DNA of 64,000 bases from an uncultured Actinomycetes bacterium. GTDB lineage: Bacteria; Actinomycetota; Actinomycetes; Actinomycetales; Bifidobacteriaceae. The position numbers and the translations under genes are program-made. The notes below the pieces were generated by a model. That model was not told where the DNA came from. It was given only the letters and a program-made list of their open reading frames with translations, and did not search any database. How positions within the stretch are numbered: position 1 is the first letter of the stretch; the number at the start of each line of letters is the position of its first letter. Location of the stretch: contig OMWX01000004.1 of the NCBI GenBank assembly GCA_900314875.1, positions 1 to 64,000 of the forward strand, in the 5' to 3' direction. This document shows positions 45,153 to 53,130 of the stretch, in pieces.

Positions 45153-46082
45153 TCAGGCGGCGTGATCGGCGTTCGCTTCTCCTGATGCGGAGGGCGAATT
45201 TGCTCCGTTGGGGGCGGCAACAGAGTCGGTAGAATCGTCATTTTGGATTATGCGCCAAGCTTTTTCGGCTGCTGCAAGCTGAGCTTTTTTCTTAGAAGAA
45301 GCGCTCGCCTGCGCAAATTCCTTTATGACAAACTTCTTGTCTGCATTCTCCTTGTCTGCATTCTCCTTGCCGCTCTCGCTGCTGATGCTATTTTCTGTGT
45401 TGTCTGTGCTGTCATTGCCGATAAAAACCCTGGCAGTGAAAACCGGCGCATATTCGGGACCTGAAACCTCCATGCGATACGTAATCTCGCCCATTTTATT
45501 CTTGTGAACAAGCTGCGCGAGCGAAGTTTTCCAATCCAAAGCCGGACCTTCATTCTGCGTAATTTCAAGGGTCGAATCGATAAGGCGGTGAACCGTGTCG
45601 CGAGCCGCCTCAATGCCGTGCTCGATAAAAACCGCGCCGATCAGAGACTCGACCACATCGCATAAAATCGAACTTTTATCTGCGCCGTTGCTGCGAATCT
45701 CGCCATTGCCAAGCAGAATGAACCTGCTCAGATTCATTCTGCGAGCGACTGAAGCCAAAACCGGTTCGCAGACCGTTGCGGCGCGAATCTTAGCCATCTG
45801 ACCTTCAGAGAAATTTTTCTCATGCGCGAAAAGCGTCTCAGTCACGACCAGCTCCAAAACCGCGTCGCCTAAAAACTCCAGCCTTTCATAGCTGACGGCC
45901 GCAGGATTCTCATGCGAAAAAGACTTGTGCGTAAAAGCCTGAACCAGCGTGCCGGGCGAAATCGGATAACCCAGAGCTTCGAAAAGTTCTTTCGCGGCCT
46001 CGGGAGTCGCTCCGGCGTCGGCAGCAGCGCTGAATCCGGCATTTGCTCTGGAATCTTTATTATCCGCAGTTTTGTCTGTCAT
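45153..46082 (-). CDS. rnc: Ribonuclease III
   Basis: A 309-residue double-strand RNA endonuclease for rRNA and mRNA processing. The catalytic signature is ERLEFLGDAVLELVV (about residues 66-80), with the metal-binding DVVESLIGAVF region. The C-terminal dsRNA-binding domain is split by about 25 acidic residues (NDSTDNTENSISSES, then a doubled KENAD) between beta strands, encoded by a short DNA repeat, and ends KKKAQLAAAEKAW. An extended N terminus and acidic tail are present. AAGGA precedes the ATG. It follows rpmF in the conserved order. Confidence 0.95.
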   Translation of the reverse strand: MTDKTADNKDSRANAGFSAAADAGATPEAAKELFEALGYPISPGTLVQAFTHKSFSHENPAAVSYERLEFLGDAVLELVVTETLFAHEKNFSEGQMAKIRAATVCEPVLASVARRMNLSRFILLGNGEIRSNGADKSSILCDVVESLIGAVFIEHGIEAARDTVHRLIDSTLEITQNEGPALDWKTSLAQLVHKNKMGEITYRMEVSGPEYAPVFTARVFIGNDSTDNTENSISSESGKENADKENADKKFVIKEFAQASASSKKKAQLAAAEKAWRIIQNDDSTDSVAAPNGANSPSASGEANADHAA

Positions 46083-46137
46083 ATTTGAGCCGTCCTTAAA
46101 CTGTCATTTGAGCCGCTTCTGAACCGTTTTTTCGATT

Positions 46138-46173
46138 CCATTGTATTTTCCATTGTATTTTCCATTATATTTT
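46138..46173 (-). repeat. 12-bp tandem repeat carrying three -10-like boxes
   Basis: CCATTGTATTTT at 46138 and 46150 and CCATTATATTTT at 46162. Read on the minus strand each unit contains TACAAT or TATAAT, so three -10-like hexamers stand in tandem upstream of rnc. Confidence 0.85.
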
Positions 46174-46207
46174 TACAGTCAGATTACGGGATGCGTGTCA
46201 ACGGTAA

Positions 46208-46242
46208 CAAAAAAGCCTTGCCGCCCGTCGACAGCAAGGCTT
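46208..46242 (-). terminator. Intrinsic terminator after rpmF
   Basis: AAGCCTTGC (46213-46221) and GCAAGGCTT (46234-46242) form a perfect 9-bp stem. On the minus strand it is followed by TTTTT, so it ends rpmF transcripts. Confidence 0.92.
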
Positions 46243-46256
46243 CTCGCGTTAAATTC

Positions 46257-46448
46257 TCAGGCAAGTCTCGAGCTGATGGCCGACTTGTAAGTGCGACCGC
46301 GGAAATCGCCGCAGCTCGGGCAAGCAGTGTGCGGAAGAGTGCGTCCGCCGCAGTTCGAGCATTCGACTGTAACGGTTGCGGAAGTCTTCCACTGTGAGCG
46401 GCGCGCGTGTGTGTTGGCGCGAGACATCTTGTACTTAGGCAGTGCCAT
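46257..46448 (-). CDS. rpmF: Ribosomal protein bL32
   Basis: A 63-residue 50S protein starting [20 protein letters not shown]. Two CxxC pairs (CSNCG, CPSCG) make it the zinc form. It follows the YceD gene, the classic yceD-rpmF pair, with a strong terminator after it. Confidence 0.96.
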   Translation of the reverse strand: MALPKYKMSRANTHARRSQWKTSATVTVECSNCGGRTLPHTACPSCGDFRGRTYKSAISSRLA

Positions 46449-46574
46449 TTTTCCTCTATTCTGTAAACGTTTACGTTTTGCTTAAGCGTGAAGTATTCTA
46501 GTACAAATTTTTTTCTTTGTCCAATCGGGTCGGTTTAATCCGTTTTCAGTCGGCATAATCCGCATCAAACCGGC

Positions 46575-47186
46575 TCATCCTTCCATCTTATCGCGCAATT
46601 CCTTAAGCGCATCCCAGCGATTGTCTGTCGTTTGATGATTGTGCTCGCCGCCGTCATCGAAACTTTCTCCGCATTCTGCGCATAATCCCGCGCAATCTTC
46701 GCGGCACAGCGGCTGAAGCGGCAAAGAATCTACAAAACAGTCGCGCAGAAGGCTTTCGACATTCAAAAAAGCTCCGCCGCTCCGCAGTTCGTAGACATCT
46801 TCGCTTTCTTCCTCGTCTTCAAAATCCTTCTCGACATTTCCGCTGTGTTTTTCTTCGGGGGGATTGTCTACGAAAAGTGCCGTTGCGTTTGCGGTTATTT
46901 CGCGGTCAATCGGTTCGGCGCATCGCGAACATTCGCCCGTAAGCCGCGCGGACAAAGTGCCGGTAAACAGAAGACCTTCTTCGAGCGACTCGATTATCGC
47001 GTTCAGATTCACGTCGCTTTCGGCTTTAATTCCCGAAAAACTGTCGCCTATTCCGTCGGGCGCGGGCAGTGAAATCTCCAATTTCTTAGTCTGCCCGGCT
47101 CGTCTGCTCAACTCTGCGACGGGAATATCCCATATGTTTTGCGCATAATGTTTTTTATCGGTTTTTGTTATTTTTGATTCAGTCAT
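46575..47186 (-). CDS. yceD: YceD / DUF177 family protein
   Basis: A 203-residue DUF177 protein, a family encoded next to rpmF in most bacteria and linked to 23S rRNA accumulation. Four cysteines (GECSRCAEPI and LCREDCAGLCAECGESF) form the typical metal-binding-like pattern, and FLNVESLLRDCFVDSLPLQPLC is the family core. A short acidic stretch (EKDFEDEEESED) precedes it. Position 126 bp before rpmF is as expected. Confidence 0.9.
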   Translation of the reverse strand: MTESKITKTDKKHYAQNIWDIPVAELSRRAGQTKKLEISLPAPDGIGDSFSGIKAESDVNLNAIIESLEEGLLFTGTLSARLTGECSRCAEPIDREITANATALFVDNPPEEKHSGNVEKDFEDEEESEDVYELRSGGAFLNVESLLRDCFVDSLPLQPLCREDCAGLCAECGESFDDGGEHNHQTTDNRWDALKELRDKMEG

Positions 47187-47312
47187 TTTTCCTTCTGAAA
47201 TAGCTGTCGGGGTTGTCTGTTATCTGTACAGCTTTTATCTGTTTTGTTCAGCGGTTATTGTGCTGTTGCATTTGCAGCTGTTTGATATGCGGCTGCTATC
47301 TGTCTGCGGATT

Positions 47313-48347
47313 TTATTCTTCAGAGTCGTCATAACTGCCGATACCGTCCGTGTCTTCGTTATCTCCGAATTGTTCTGCCTGCGAATTTCTCCGCTGCTGC
47401 AGATATCGGATGCTGTTATCGATATCCTGCAAAGTTTTTGTAAGCTCGGAACTCAAATCTTCCATGACGGCCTGCGCGTACCGGTCAGCTCCGCCGATTC
47501 GGTTGGAAGCAGTGTCATTCGCCTGATCCATGATATCTCTGGCCTTATCCCTCGCGATAGAAACCACATTTTCCTGTCCGGCAAGATATTCCGCCTGCTC
47601 TTCGGCTTCGCGTCGAATCGAAACGGCTTTTGCCCTCGCCTCGCTTAAAATCACTTTGCCTTGTTTGCGCGCGTTGGTAAGGTGACGCTCTGCTTCCCGC
47701 ATAAGCGCAGAAGCGTGTTCAAGCTGGATAGGCATTGTTTTTTTCAGCTCATTGAGCTTTTCGATTAATTCGTCGCGATTGATTTTCGCCATTTCCGGCG
47801 TGAAGAAAACTTTCGGAGCTTCCTGAATTTCGCTTATAATTTCGTCTACAAGATCGAATGCAGTGGAAAACTGCTCTCTTGCGCGTTTTTCGTTGCTGTC
47901 TGCGCCGCCATTGCTGCCGGAACTTGCATTCAGGCTGCCGGGGTCGGGACCGTCAGAGTCTGCGTCTTTATCCTCATAATCTTCATTCTCATACTCATCT
48001 GAAGAATCTGAATCATAGCTGCCTGAATCATAATTGCCCGGAACATAACTGTCGCCCGGGCGTTGCATTTCTGTCTGCGTTTGAGCTTCTGCTTCAGAGC
48101 CTGCGGCGGATTCTGTCTCGGTCTGTGAACCTGTTCCGGTCTGCTGCTCTGTCCCGGTCTGCAAATTTGCGCTTGTACCCTTCGAATCGCTGCCTGTCGG
48201 AACTTCTGACAAATAATCGTCGCTTACGAAATTTTCGCTGCTCAGATCTTCATTTCTCGAATCTTCGCCGTTTAAATTTTTGCTGCCTGTATTATTGCCG
48301 TCAATGCTGCCGTCAATATTTCTGCTTTCATCGTTTGCGCCGGTCAT
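47313..48347 (-). CDS. DivIVA-like coiled-coil protein with disordered acidic N terminus
   Basis: A 344-residue protein. Residues 1-150 are disordered and rich in Asp, Ser, Asn and Gly. The rest is predicted coiled coil: TAFDLVDEIISEIQEAPKVFF, then KINRDELIEKLNELKKTMPIQLEHASALMREAERHL and a long Ala/Arg/Glu region. It resembles the DivIVA/SepIVA-like 'cell division initiation' proteins encoded between coaD and yceD in bifidobacteria and other actinobacteria. No membrane segment. A role in envelope growth or division is inferred from family and neighbourhood. Confidence 0.75.
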   Translation of the reverse strand: MTGANDESRNIDGSIDGNNTGSKNLNGEDSRNEDLSSENFVSDDYLSEVPTGSDSKGTSANLQTGTEQQTGTGSQTETESAAGSEAEAQTQTEMQRPGDSYVPGNYDSGSYDSDSSDEYENEDYEDKDADSDGPDPGSLNASSGSNGGADSNEKRAREQFSTAFDLVDEIISEIQEAPKVFFTPEMAKINRDELIEKLNELKKTMPIQLEHASALMREAERHLTNARKQGKVILSEARAKAVSIRREAEEQAEYLAGQENVVSIARDKARDIMDQANDTASNRIGGADRYAQAVMEDLSSELTKTLQDIDNSIRYLQQRRNSQAEQFGDNEDTDGIGSYDDSEE

Positions 48348-48392
48348 TTGTCTGCCCTTTCTCGGTTTGCGGCTTTTGATTCGCGGTTTGCT

Positions 48393-48899
48393 TTACAGCC
48401 GATTCTCTCCTGAATCGATTTTTCCGAATACTTCTTTCATCGCGGGTATAACGCAATTCGGAACCATTCCGGTTATATCGCCTCCGAATCTAGCCACATC
48501 TTTAATTATAGAGCTTGATATGTATCCCCGTCCGGGTTCGGCGGGCATGAAAACCGTTTCGATGCCGGAAAGTTTTTTGTTTATCAGAGCCATTCCCAGT
48601 TCGGCTTCATAGTCGCTGTTTTGCCGCAGTCCTTTGACTATTATCGATGCGTCGATTTTTGTGCAGAATTCTGTGATAAGTCCGTCTGTTTTGTCGACGG
48701 AGACGTTTTGCAGTCCGTATTCTTTTACGGCTTCGCGAATCAGAAAGACTCGCCGTTCGGGCGTGAAAAGCGGGGATTTAAGCGTATTTTCAGCGACGAC
48801 GACGTGAACGGTGTCAAAAATGGCCGCGCTTCTGCTGATAACGTCCATGTGTCCCGATGTGACGGGGTCGAATGACCCGGGGCATACTGCAATAGTCAT
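48393..48899 (-). CDS. coaD: Phosphopantetheine adenylyltransferase
   Basis: A 168-residue nucleotidyltransferase making dephospho-CoA from 4'-phosphopantetheine and ATP. It has [16 protein letters not shown] (the T/HxGH nucleotidyl motif GSFDPxTxGH), [13 protein letters not shown] and the [15 protein letters not shown] end motif. Length is standard (about 160). CoaB and CoaC, the preceding steps of the same pathway, are encoded at 55.4-56.8 kb. It is divergent from the bacteriocin operon. Confidence 0.96.
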   Translation of the reverse strand: MTIAVCPGSFDPVTSGHMDVISRSAAIFDTVHVVVAENTLKSPLFTPERRVFLIREAVKEYGLQNVSVDKTDGLITEFCTKIDASIIVKGLRQNSDYEAELGMALINKKLSGIETVFMPAEPGRGYISSSIIKDVARFGGDITGMVPNCVIPAMKEVFGKIDSGENRL

Positions 48900-49244
48900 A
48901 TATTAAAGATTACATCACGCTGCGCCGGTTGTGCCGGCTCTTGTTAAATGCTTGCCGAAACCTTTACTGTGCTATTCCTTGCAAAGGTTCTTGCCGATAT
49001 TTTTACCGCGGCTTCTGTGAGTCGTTTATCCGGTTCTCGCCGAAACTGTCTGCGACACGCCGAAGTATGTCTTTTTTTCTTTGATTTTCAAGGGGGTCCG
49101 CCATATTGCTTGCTTTTTTTTTTTTTTTTTTTTAGGTAAACTGATTTTTTGTGAGAGCTTACAAAAGGTAATATAAACAAGGGCGCACAGAGGTATCGAT
49201 GCTGCTGCGTCCGTAAGATAATTATTCAAGAAAGGGATAATTAT
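48900..49244. other. Divergent region between coaD and bacteriocin operon
   Basis: A gap of 345 bp. It has repeated GCCG-rich words on the left (TTGCCGA at 48953 and 48991, CTCGCCGAA at 49036), then the conserved upstream element with T20 (49053-49133), a TAAACT box (49137) and a 100-bp leader to the bacteriocin ATG. Confidence 0.6.
49053..49142 (+). promoter_or_regulatory. Shared upstream element, copy 1, with T20 and -10-like box
   Basis: CGACACGCCGA (49053), 21 bp, TTTTCAAG (49085), then 21 bp ending CTTGC, then T20 (49114-49133) and AGGTAAACTG. The 61 bp before the T tract match copy 2 (52851-52911) at about 47 positions, including CGCCATA. If TTGCTT at 49110 is the -35 and TAAACT at 49137 the -10, the spacer is 21 bp and would be 17 with T16. 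The promoter reading is inference. Confidence 0.65.
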
Positions 49245-49547
49245 ATGAACAAGAAGAAGCACGCAGCGATTGCAGCTGCGGCGGCAATGCTGATTCCGAG
49301 CGCGGCGGCGGTCGCAAACGAGCAGCATGTCGGAGGCGGCTGCTGGCAATTTGGCTGGGATCGTTATGGTGCTTTTTGGAAAAATACTAAAGGATACTCA
49401 AGATATTGGCATCCTTCTAAGCATCACGGGTCAACCGTTACAAGCAGCGACGGTGGGTATGCGCATGAGGAAAAACCTGCGAACGACTGGACAGAAGCGA
49501 TATTGTGGAATAGATCGGGTTACCAGTATTACTACAATTACTGTTAG
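49245..49547 (+). CDS. Lactococcin-972-like bacteriocin precursor
   Basis: A 100-residue precursor with an N-terminal signal peptide (MNKKKHAAIAAAAAMLIPSA, likely cleaved near AAAVAN). The mature part resembles lactococcin 972: WQFG for WQHG, a central SRYWHPSKHHGSTV for SNYHHGSKTHSATV, a later NDWTEA for GVWAKA, and a YYYNYC end for FYYNFW. Lactococcin 972 blocks septum formation by binding lipid II. Unlike it, this peptide has two cysteines (Cys33 and the final Cys100) that could join the ends. AAGGG precedes the ATG. A 7TM protein and ATPase of the known lactococcin-972 group follow directly. Confidence 0.85.
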   Translation: MNKKKHAAIAAAAAMLIPSAAAVANEQHVGGGCWQFGWDRYGAFWKNTKGYSRYWHPSKHHGSTVTSSDGGYAHEEKPANDWTEAILWNRSGYQYYYNYC

Positions 49548-49579
49548 TCTGATTCCGAGTCGTTTGAAATAAATCAGAT

Positions 49580-49612
49580 GCCGACATCCTTTGCTGCAGG
49601 GAGGATGCCGGC
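49580..49612 (+). terminator. Hairpin after bacteriocin gene (possible attenuator)
   Basis: GCCGACATCCT pairs with AGGATGCCGGC with one A-C mismatch and an 11-nt loop. The tail is TATATATG rather than T-rich, so partial termination or mRNA stabilisation of the bacteriocin message is more likely than full termination. Confidence 0.5.
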
Positions 49613-49638
49613 TATATATGCGTTTATAAGGAATTCAA

Positions 49639-51672
49639 TTGATTAAAAAGATTTTTGCGGTATTCTCGGCTTGCGTTTCGATTGTTGTCGTCGTTTTGTG
49701 CATGTGGCAGAAAAGCGATTCGGAATACATGTTTCCGCTGAATACTTCGTATTTTCTCGAAGTTAATTTTGCGCAGTCGGCTGCTTTGCCCGAGCAGACT
49801 GCGGCCGATATTCATAAGTTTGCAAAAGACCGAAACACGACGATTCTGACTGTAAAATCCGCAGAAGACGACGCGGTGAACGGGCGAGACATATATCGTT
49901 TCGGCAATGCTTTGCCTGAAGAAAGCGGCTCTCAGAGTGTTCCGTGGTTTACTCTCGGACGGCACGGCAAATTTTATGCGGCGGAAAATGTCGGAAGAAA
50001 AAATCTGACCGGACGTTACAATTTTTACAGCAGAGCAGACATGCTCGCTTTTAAAGAATTCGCCGAAGAAATCGGAGGAGTTGCAGGCAGAACGGGCAAT
50101 TTTGAAGGCGGTCAGATCATTAATCTGCGCGACTATCAGGTTCTGGCTTCGACGGGCGCATTGTTTGTTTTGTTTCTTGCCGTGATATGGTCGTGGATTG
50201 CTTCGCGGCGCAGCTCTCAGATGATTCGGCTGCTGAACGGGGGGTCGTTTGTGAAAATCGGACTGCAGGATTTGAAAGATTTCTGCCGTCTCACGCTGCC
50301 GATAGGGGGCGCCGGTCTGATAATTGCGATCTGCGCTGTTTTATGCGCAAATAAATTCGCGTCCTGGCAGGAATTCGCGATTATGTCGCTGAATACTTAT
50401 GTTTTAACGTTTGTCGGAGCATGTTTTTCTGTTTTTCTGCTTGATTTGATTCTTCATCCGCGCATTAAAGAAGTGGCTTCAAGAAAAAGCAATTACGCAG
50501 TCGTTCGTTGGGGGGATGTTGTATTAAAAACTTTATGTCTGTCTCTGATTATGATTTCGATTGCTCCCTCAATTGACGGCGGTCTGCGGGCTTTGAATGA
50601 AAGAAAATCTGTCGAACCGTGGAGACAGATAGGAAATGCCGTATCTTTGCGAACTAATGACACAGTTCTGGATCCGGAAACCGGCTTTATTGATTATGCT
50701 GCAATGAAAGTCCGCTGGGAGAAACAGTATGATAAGTTCTTTTCTCTTATGGCTTCTCAGGGCAAGATGTTTATGTCTTATAAGGAAACATCGGGCGTGA
50801 TGCCGAATAATCCGAATTATTATGATCCGTCTGAATATAATATTTCCGAATTTACGAACGGCAGGTATACAGATGTAGTGTTCACCGACAAGAATTTTAT
50901 AAATCTGTTTAATGTAAACCGGTCTTCTTTGAAGCATATTGATTTTTCTAATGTGCCGCAGCAGCTGCAGGAAGGGCTGAAAAAGAATGCTTTGAAGCTC
51001 AAAGAGGGTATGTCTGAAAACGTTATAACGGATAACTGTTATGAATGGGATTCTTCCGACGGATTCCCGTCTTTGCCTTTAAGCGGTAATGGCGACGACC
51101 CGATTATCGAGTATTCTTCAAAACCGCTGGTCGTTCTCTTTGACAATCCCGCCGAACAGATTGATACATGGAGGCTGACCGGTTCTACATCGTTCGGAAG
51201 AGTTTTCTTTACGGACAGCAAGGCGGTCGAACAGGCTGTTGACGAGGCGGAGCTGAACGGCGCGGTTGTTTCGATTCTCTCTTTTGCGGATATGACTGCC
51301 GCTGCGGCCGACGAGGGGGAGAAGAACTTTATTGCTGCAATTTTGTTCTGTGCCCTGGCTTGCGGAATCGCGGTTTTGTGTGTTGTCGAATCTTCGAAGC
51401 TGTGGGCTTTGGAGCGGAAGAAGATGATTTTTGTCATGCGCACTGCCGGCGATTCGTGGGCGAGCATCCAGAAATGGCATTTGATGTCTTGCGGCGTTAC
51501 GGCTGCAGTTTTGTTTGCGGTAGGGTCTTCTGTGAAACCTTATGACCCTTTAAGCGGCGTGAATTATGCTCTTGTGGCTTTTTGCGCGGCTGCGGCATAT
51601 CTTGCCTGCGAGTTTGCATGCGGATGTTCGGCGTGCAGACAGTCGTTCGTCAGCTCTGTGCGCAGGCAGTAG
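49639..51672 (+). CDS. Bacteriocin-associated 7TM integral membrane protein (permease/immunity)
   Basis: A 677-residue membrane protein of the lactococcin-972-associated type. It has one N-terminal helix (about residues 5-22), a large extracellular domain, helices near 172-190, 220-238, 252-271 and 296-310, a second extracellular domain, and two or three helices at the C terminus: an FtsX/MacB-like layout. The TTG start 49639 has AAGGA 7 nt upstream. It stands between the bacteriocin gene and the cognate ATPase; in this family it serves export and/or self-immunity. Confidence 0.85.
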   Translation: MIKKIFAVFSACVSIVVVVLCMWQKSDSEYMFPLNTSYFLEVNFAQSAALPEQTAADIHKFAKDRNTTILTVKSAEDDAVNGRDIYRFGNALPEESGSQSVPWFTLGRHGKFYAAENVGRKNLTGRYNFYSRADMLAFKEFAEEIGGVAGRTGNFEGGQIINLRDYQVLASTGALFVLFLAVIWSWIASRRSSQMIRLLNGGSFVKIGLQDLKDFCRLTLPIGGAGLIIAICAVLCANKFASWQEFAIMSLNTYVLTFVGACFSVFLLDLILHPRIKEVASRKSNYAVVRWGDVVLKTLCLSLIMISIAPSIDGGLRALNERKSVEPWRQIGNAVSLRTNDTVLDPETGFIDYAAMKVRWEKQYDKFFSLMASQGKMFMSYKETSGVMPNNPNYYDPSEYNISEFTNGRYTDVVFTDKNFINLFNVNRSSLKHIDFSNVPQQLQEGLKKNALKLKEGMSENVITDNCYEWDSSDGFPSLPLSGNGDDPIIEYSSKPLVVLFDNPAEQIDTWRLTGSTSFGRVFFTDSKAVEQAVDEAELNGAVVSILSFADMTAAAADEGEKNFIAAILFCALACGIAVLCVVESSKLWALERKKMIFVMRTAGDSWASIQKWHLMSCGVTAAVLFAVGSSVKPYDPLSGVNYALVAFCAAAAYLACEFACGCSACRQSFVSSVRRQ

Positions 51673-51733
51673 TTTTTGCCGGTTTTGCCGGGTTTGTTTG
51701 TTTTATTGGTTTTATTTGTTTTTGGAGGTTTTT

Positions 51734-52516
51734 ATGGTTTTGTCTTTGGATGATGTGTGTGTGGAGGTTTCTTCTCGCAGGGTTTTGAGCGGGGTGTCGT
51801 TTGATGTGCTGCCTGGGGGCATTACTGCTTTGTCCGGTCCTTCGGGGTGCGGGAAGACTACTCTTTTGGGTGTTTTGTCTCTTTTGCTTCTTCCGTCTTC
51901 GGGCAGTGTTTCGATTGACGGGAAGTCTTCTTTTTCTTCTAAGGACAGGCGTGTTTTTTGGAGGGAAAGGGCCGGGTTTGTGTATCAGGATTACGGTCTT
52001 GTCGATGATGAGTCTGTGGCGTATAATGTCATGCTTTCCAGGGTTTCTAAAAGGAAGCTGCGTTCGGGGTCTTCCGGGAGCGTCAGGCGTCTTGATGCTG
52101 TTTTGTCGTCTGTGGGTTTGTCTTCGAGGAAGACGGACTGCGTGTCTGTGCTTTCGGGGGGCGAGAGGCAGAGGGTCGGCATTGCGAGGGCTTTGTTTAA
52201 GAAGGCTGATTATCTGTTTGTTGACGAGCCTACGGCTTCTCTTGATTCGGTTAACAGGGATAATGTGATTTCTCTTCTTCGCAATGCTGCCGATTCCGGG
52301 GTTTGCGTGGTTGTCGCGACTCATGATGCCGGTTTTGTCGAGGCGTGCGATTCGGTTGTTTCTCTCAGGGGCGGGAAAGTCGTGTCCGTGACCGGCGCGG
52401 CGGCGGGAAACAATGCCGCGCGAAACAATGCTGCGGCGAACGGTTCGGCGAATGTTTCGGCGAATGTTTCGGCGGCGCCTGTTTCTGTTTCGGGCAAGTC
52501 GGAACCTGTTTTCTGA
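51734..52516 (+). CDS. Bacteriocin export/immunity ABC ATPase, lactococcin-972 group
   Basis: A 260-residue ATPase: Walker A GPSGCGKTT (residues 34-42), Q-loop YQD, LSGGERQRVGIARAL, Walker B YLFVDEPTASLD and H-loop ATHD. It pairs with the preceding 7TM protein. The ATG has GGAGG 5 nt upstream; a longer frame overlaps the 7TM gene. Codon use is unlike its neighbours, with many AGG Arg, TCT Ser and GTT/TTG codons and a strongly G+T-rich coding strand, which may reflect recent transfer. The C terminus is a low-complexity Ala/Asn/Ser/Val tail with SANV repeats (about 40 residues). Confidence 0.88.
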   Translation: MVLSLDDVCVEVSSRRVLSGVSFDVLPGGITALSGPSGCGKTTLLGVLSLLLLPSSGSVSIDGKSSFSSKDRRVFWRERAGFVYQDYGLVDDESVAYNVMLSRVSKRKLRSGSSGSVRRLDAVLSSVGLSSRKTDCVSVLSGGERQRVGIARALFKKADYLFVDEPTASLDSVNRDNVISLLRNAADSGVCVVVATHDAGFVEACDSVVSLRGGKVVSVTGAAAGNNAARNNAAANGSANVSANVSAAPVSVSGKSEPVF

Positions 52517-52750
52517 AGCGTGTTTGTCCGGCGTGTTTTGCCGGTTCGGTTCGGACGGGCTTGCGCCTGCGTTTCGGCCGTTTGTCCGGTTTTGAGCTGC
52601 GGGATTCGCCCGGCTGTTGGAAAACGGTTTGCCGGCAAGACTGTCCGGCGGAATTGTCCGGCAGGCCGGCAGTCCGCGCGATTCCGGCTGTTCGTTTGTT
52701 TAAAACCGGCAAACCGCGCGAAATATGAACGGCATTTCGCCGCAAAACAG

Positions 52751-52789
52751 AAAACTCTCTGCGAAAACTCTCCGCGAAAATTCTCTGCG
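52751..52789. repeat. 13-bp tandem repeat, 3 units
   Basis: AAAACTCTCTGCG, AAAACTCTCCGCG and AAAATTCTCTGCG in tandem. Non-coding. Confidence 0.9.
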
Positions 52790-52804
52790 CGGCAGCTTAT
52801 GTTT

Positions 52805-52831
52805 CCGCGCTGCTTCGCGGAGGGTTTTCTT
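52805..52831 (+). terminator. Possible terminator of bacteriocin operon
   Basis: CCGCG (52805-52809) and CGCGG (52816-52820) enclose a CTGCTT loop, followed by AGGGTTTTCTTATT. The T run is offset by four bases, so efficiency is uncertain. Confidence 0.5.
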
Positions 52832-52850
52832 ATTGTCATAAAACGGAGCG

Positions 52851-52963
52851 CGACACGCCGAAACTCTCCTTTTTTGCCTTTGTTTTCAAGGGGTTTCGCC
52901 ATACTGTTTGCTTTTTTTTTTTTTACTTTGCGCCGCTGTTTTGTTTTTTGTGTCAGGTATACT
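52851..52963 (+). promoter_or_regulatory. Shared upstream element, copy 2, with T13 and TATACT box
   Basis: CGACACGCCGA (52851), 21 bp, TTTTCAAG (52883), 21 bp ending TTTGC, then T13 (52912-52924). About 30 bp further comes AGGTATACTG (52956 onward), matching AGGTAAACTG of copy 1 at all but one base. The extra 30 bp between T tract and -10 mean the promoter geometry is not the same as in copy 1. It lies about 270 bp before the DrrA-like ATPase gene. Confidence 0.62.
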
Positions 52964-53130
52964 GCTCTCTTGGAAAATATCGTCGCAGTCAATGCAGACA
53001 GAATCGCATAAAACAGTCTGCTTCAAAGCATGATATTTGCCTGAGAATTTAACAGAAGCAGAAAAGCAGATAATAAAAAAAGCGAAAAATACGAAAAATA
53101 CAGAAAATAAAGAAAGGAAGACCGTTTGCC

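Larger units (their letters stand above)
52517..53130. other. Intergenic region of 614 bp with repeats and regulatory element
   Basis: No credible gene. From left: GC-rich sequence dense in CCGG words (52517-52730); a 13-bp tandem repeat (52751-52789); a hairpin CCGCG-CTGCTT-CGCGG at 52805-52820 followed by AGGGTTTTCTT, a likely terminator of the bacteriocin operon; the shared element copy 2 with T13; a TATACT box (52958); and an A-rich leader to the DrrA-like ATG. Confidence 0.65.

Noticed and set aside
52517-52992. Open frames of 120-220 codons in the GC-rich intergenic region on both strands
   Set aside because: Low-complexity CCGG-rich translations with no domains; they overlap each other and the regulatory element.
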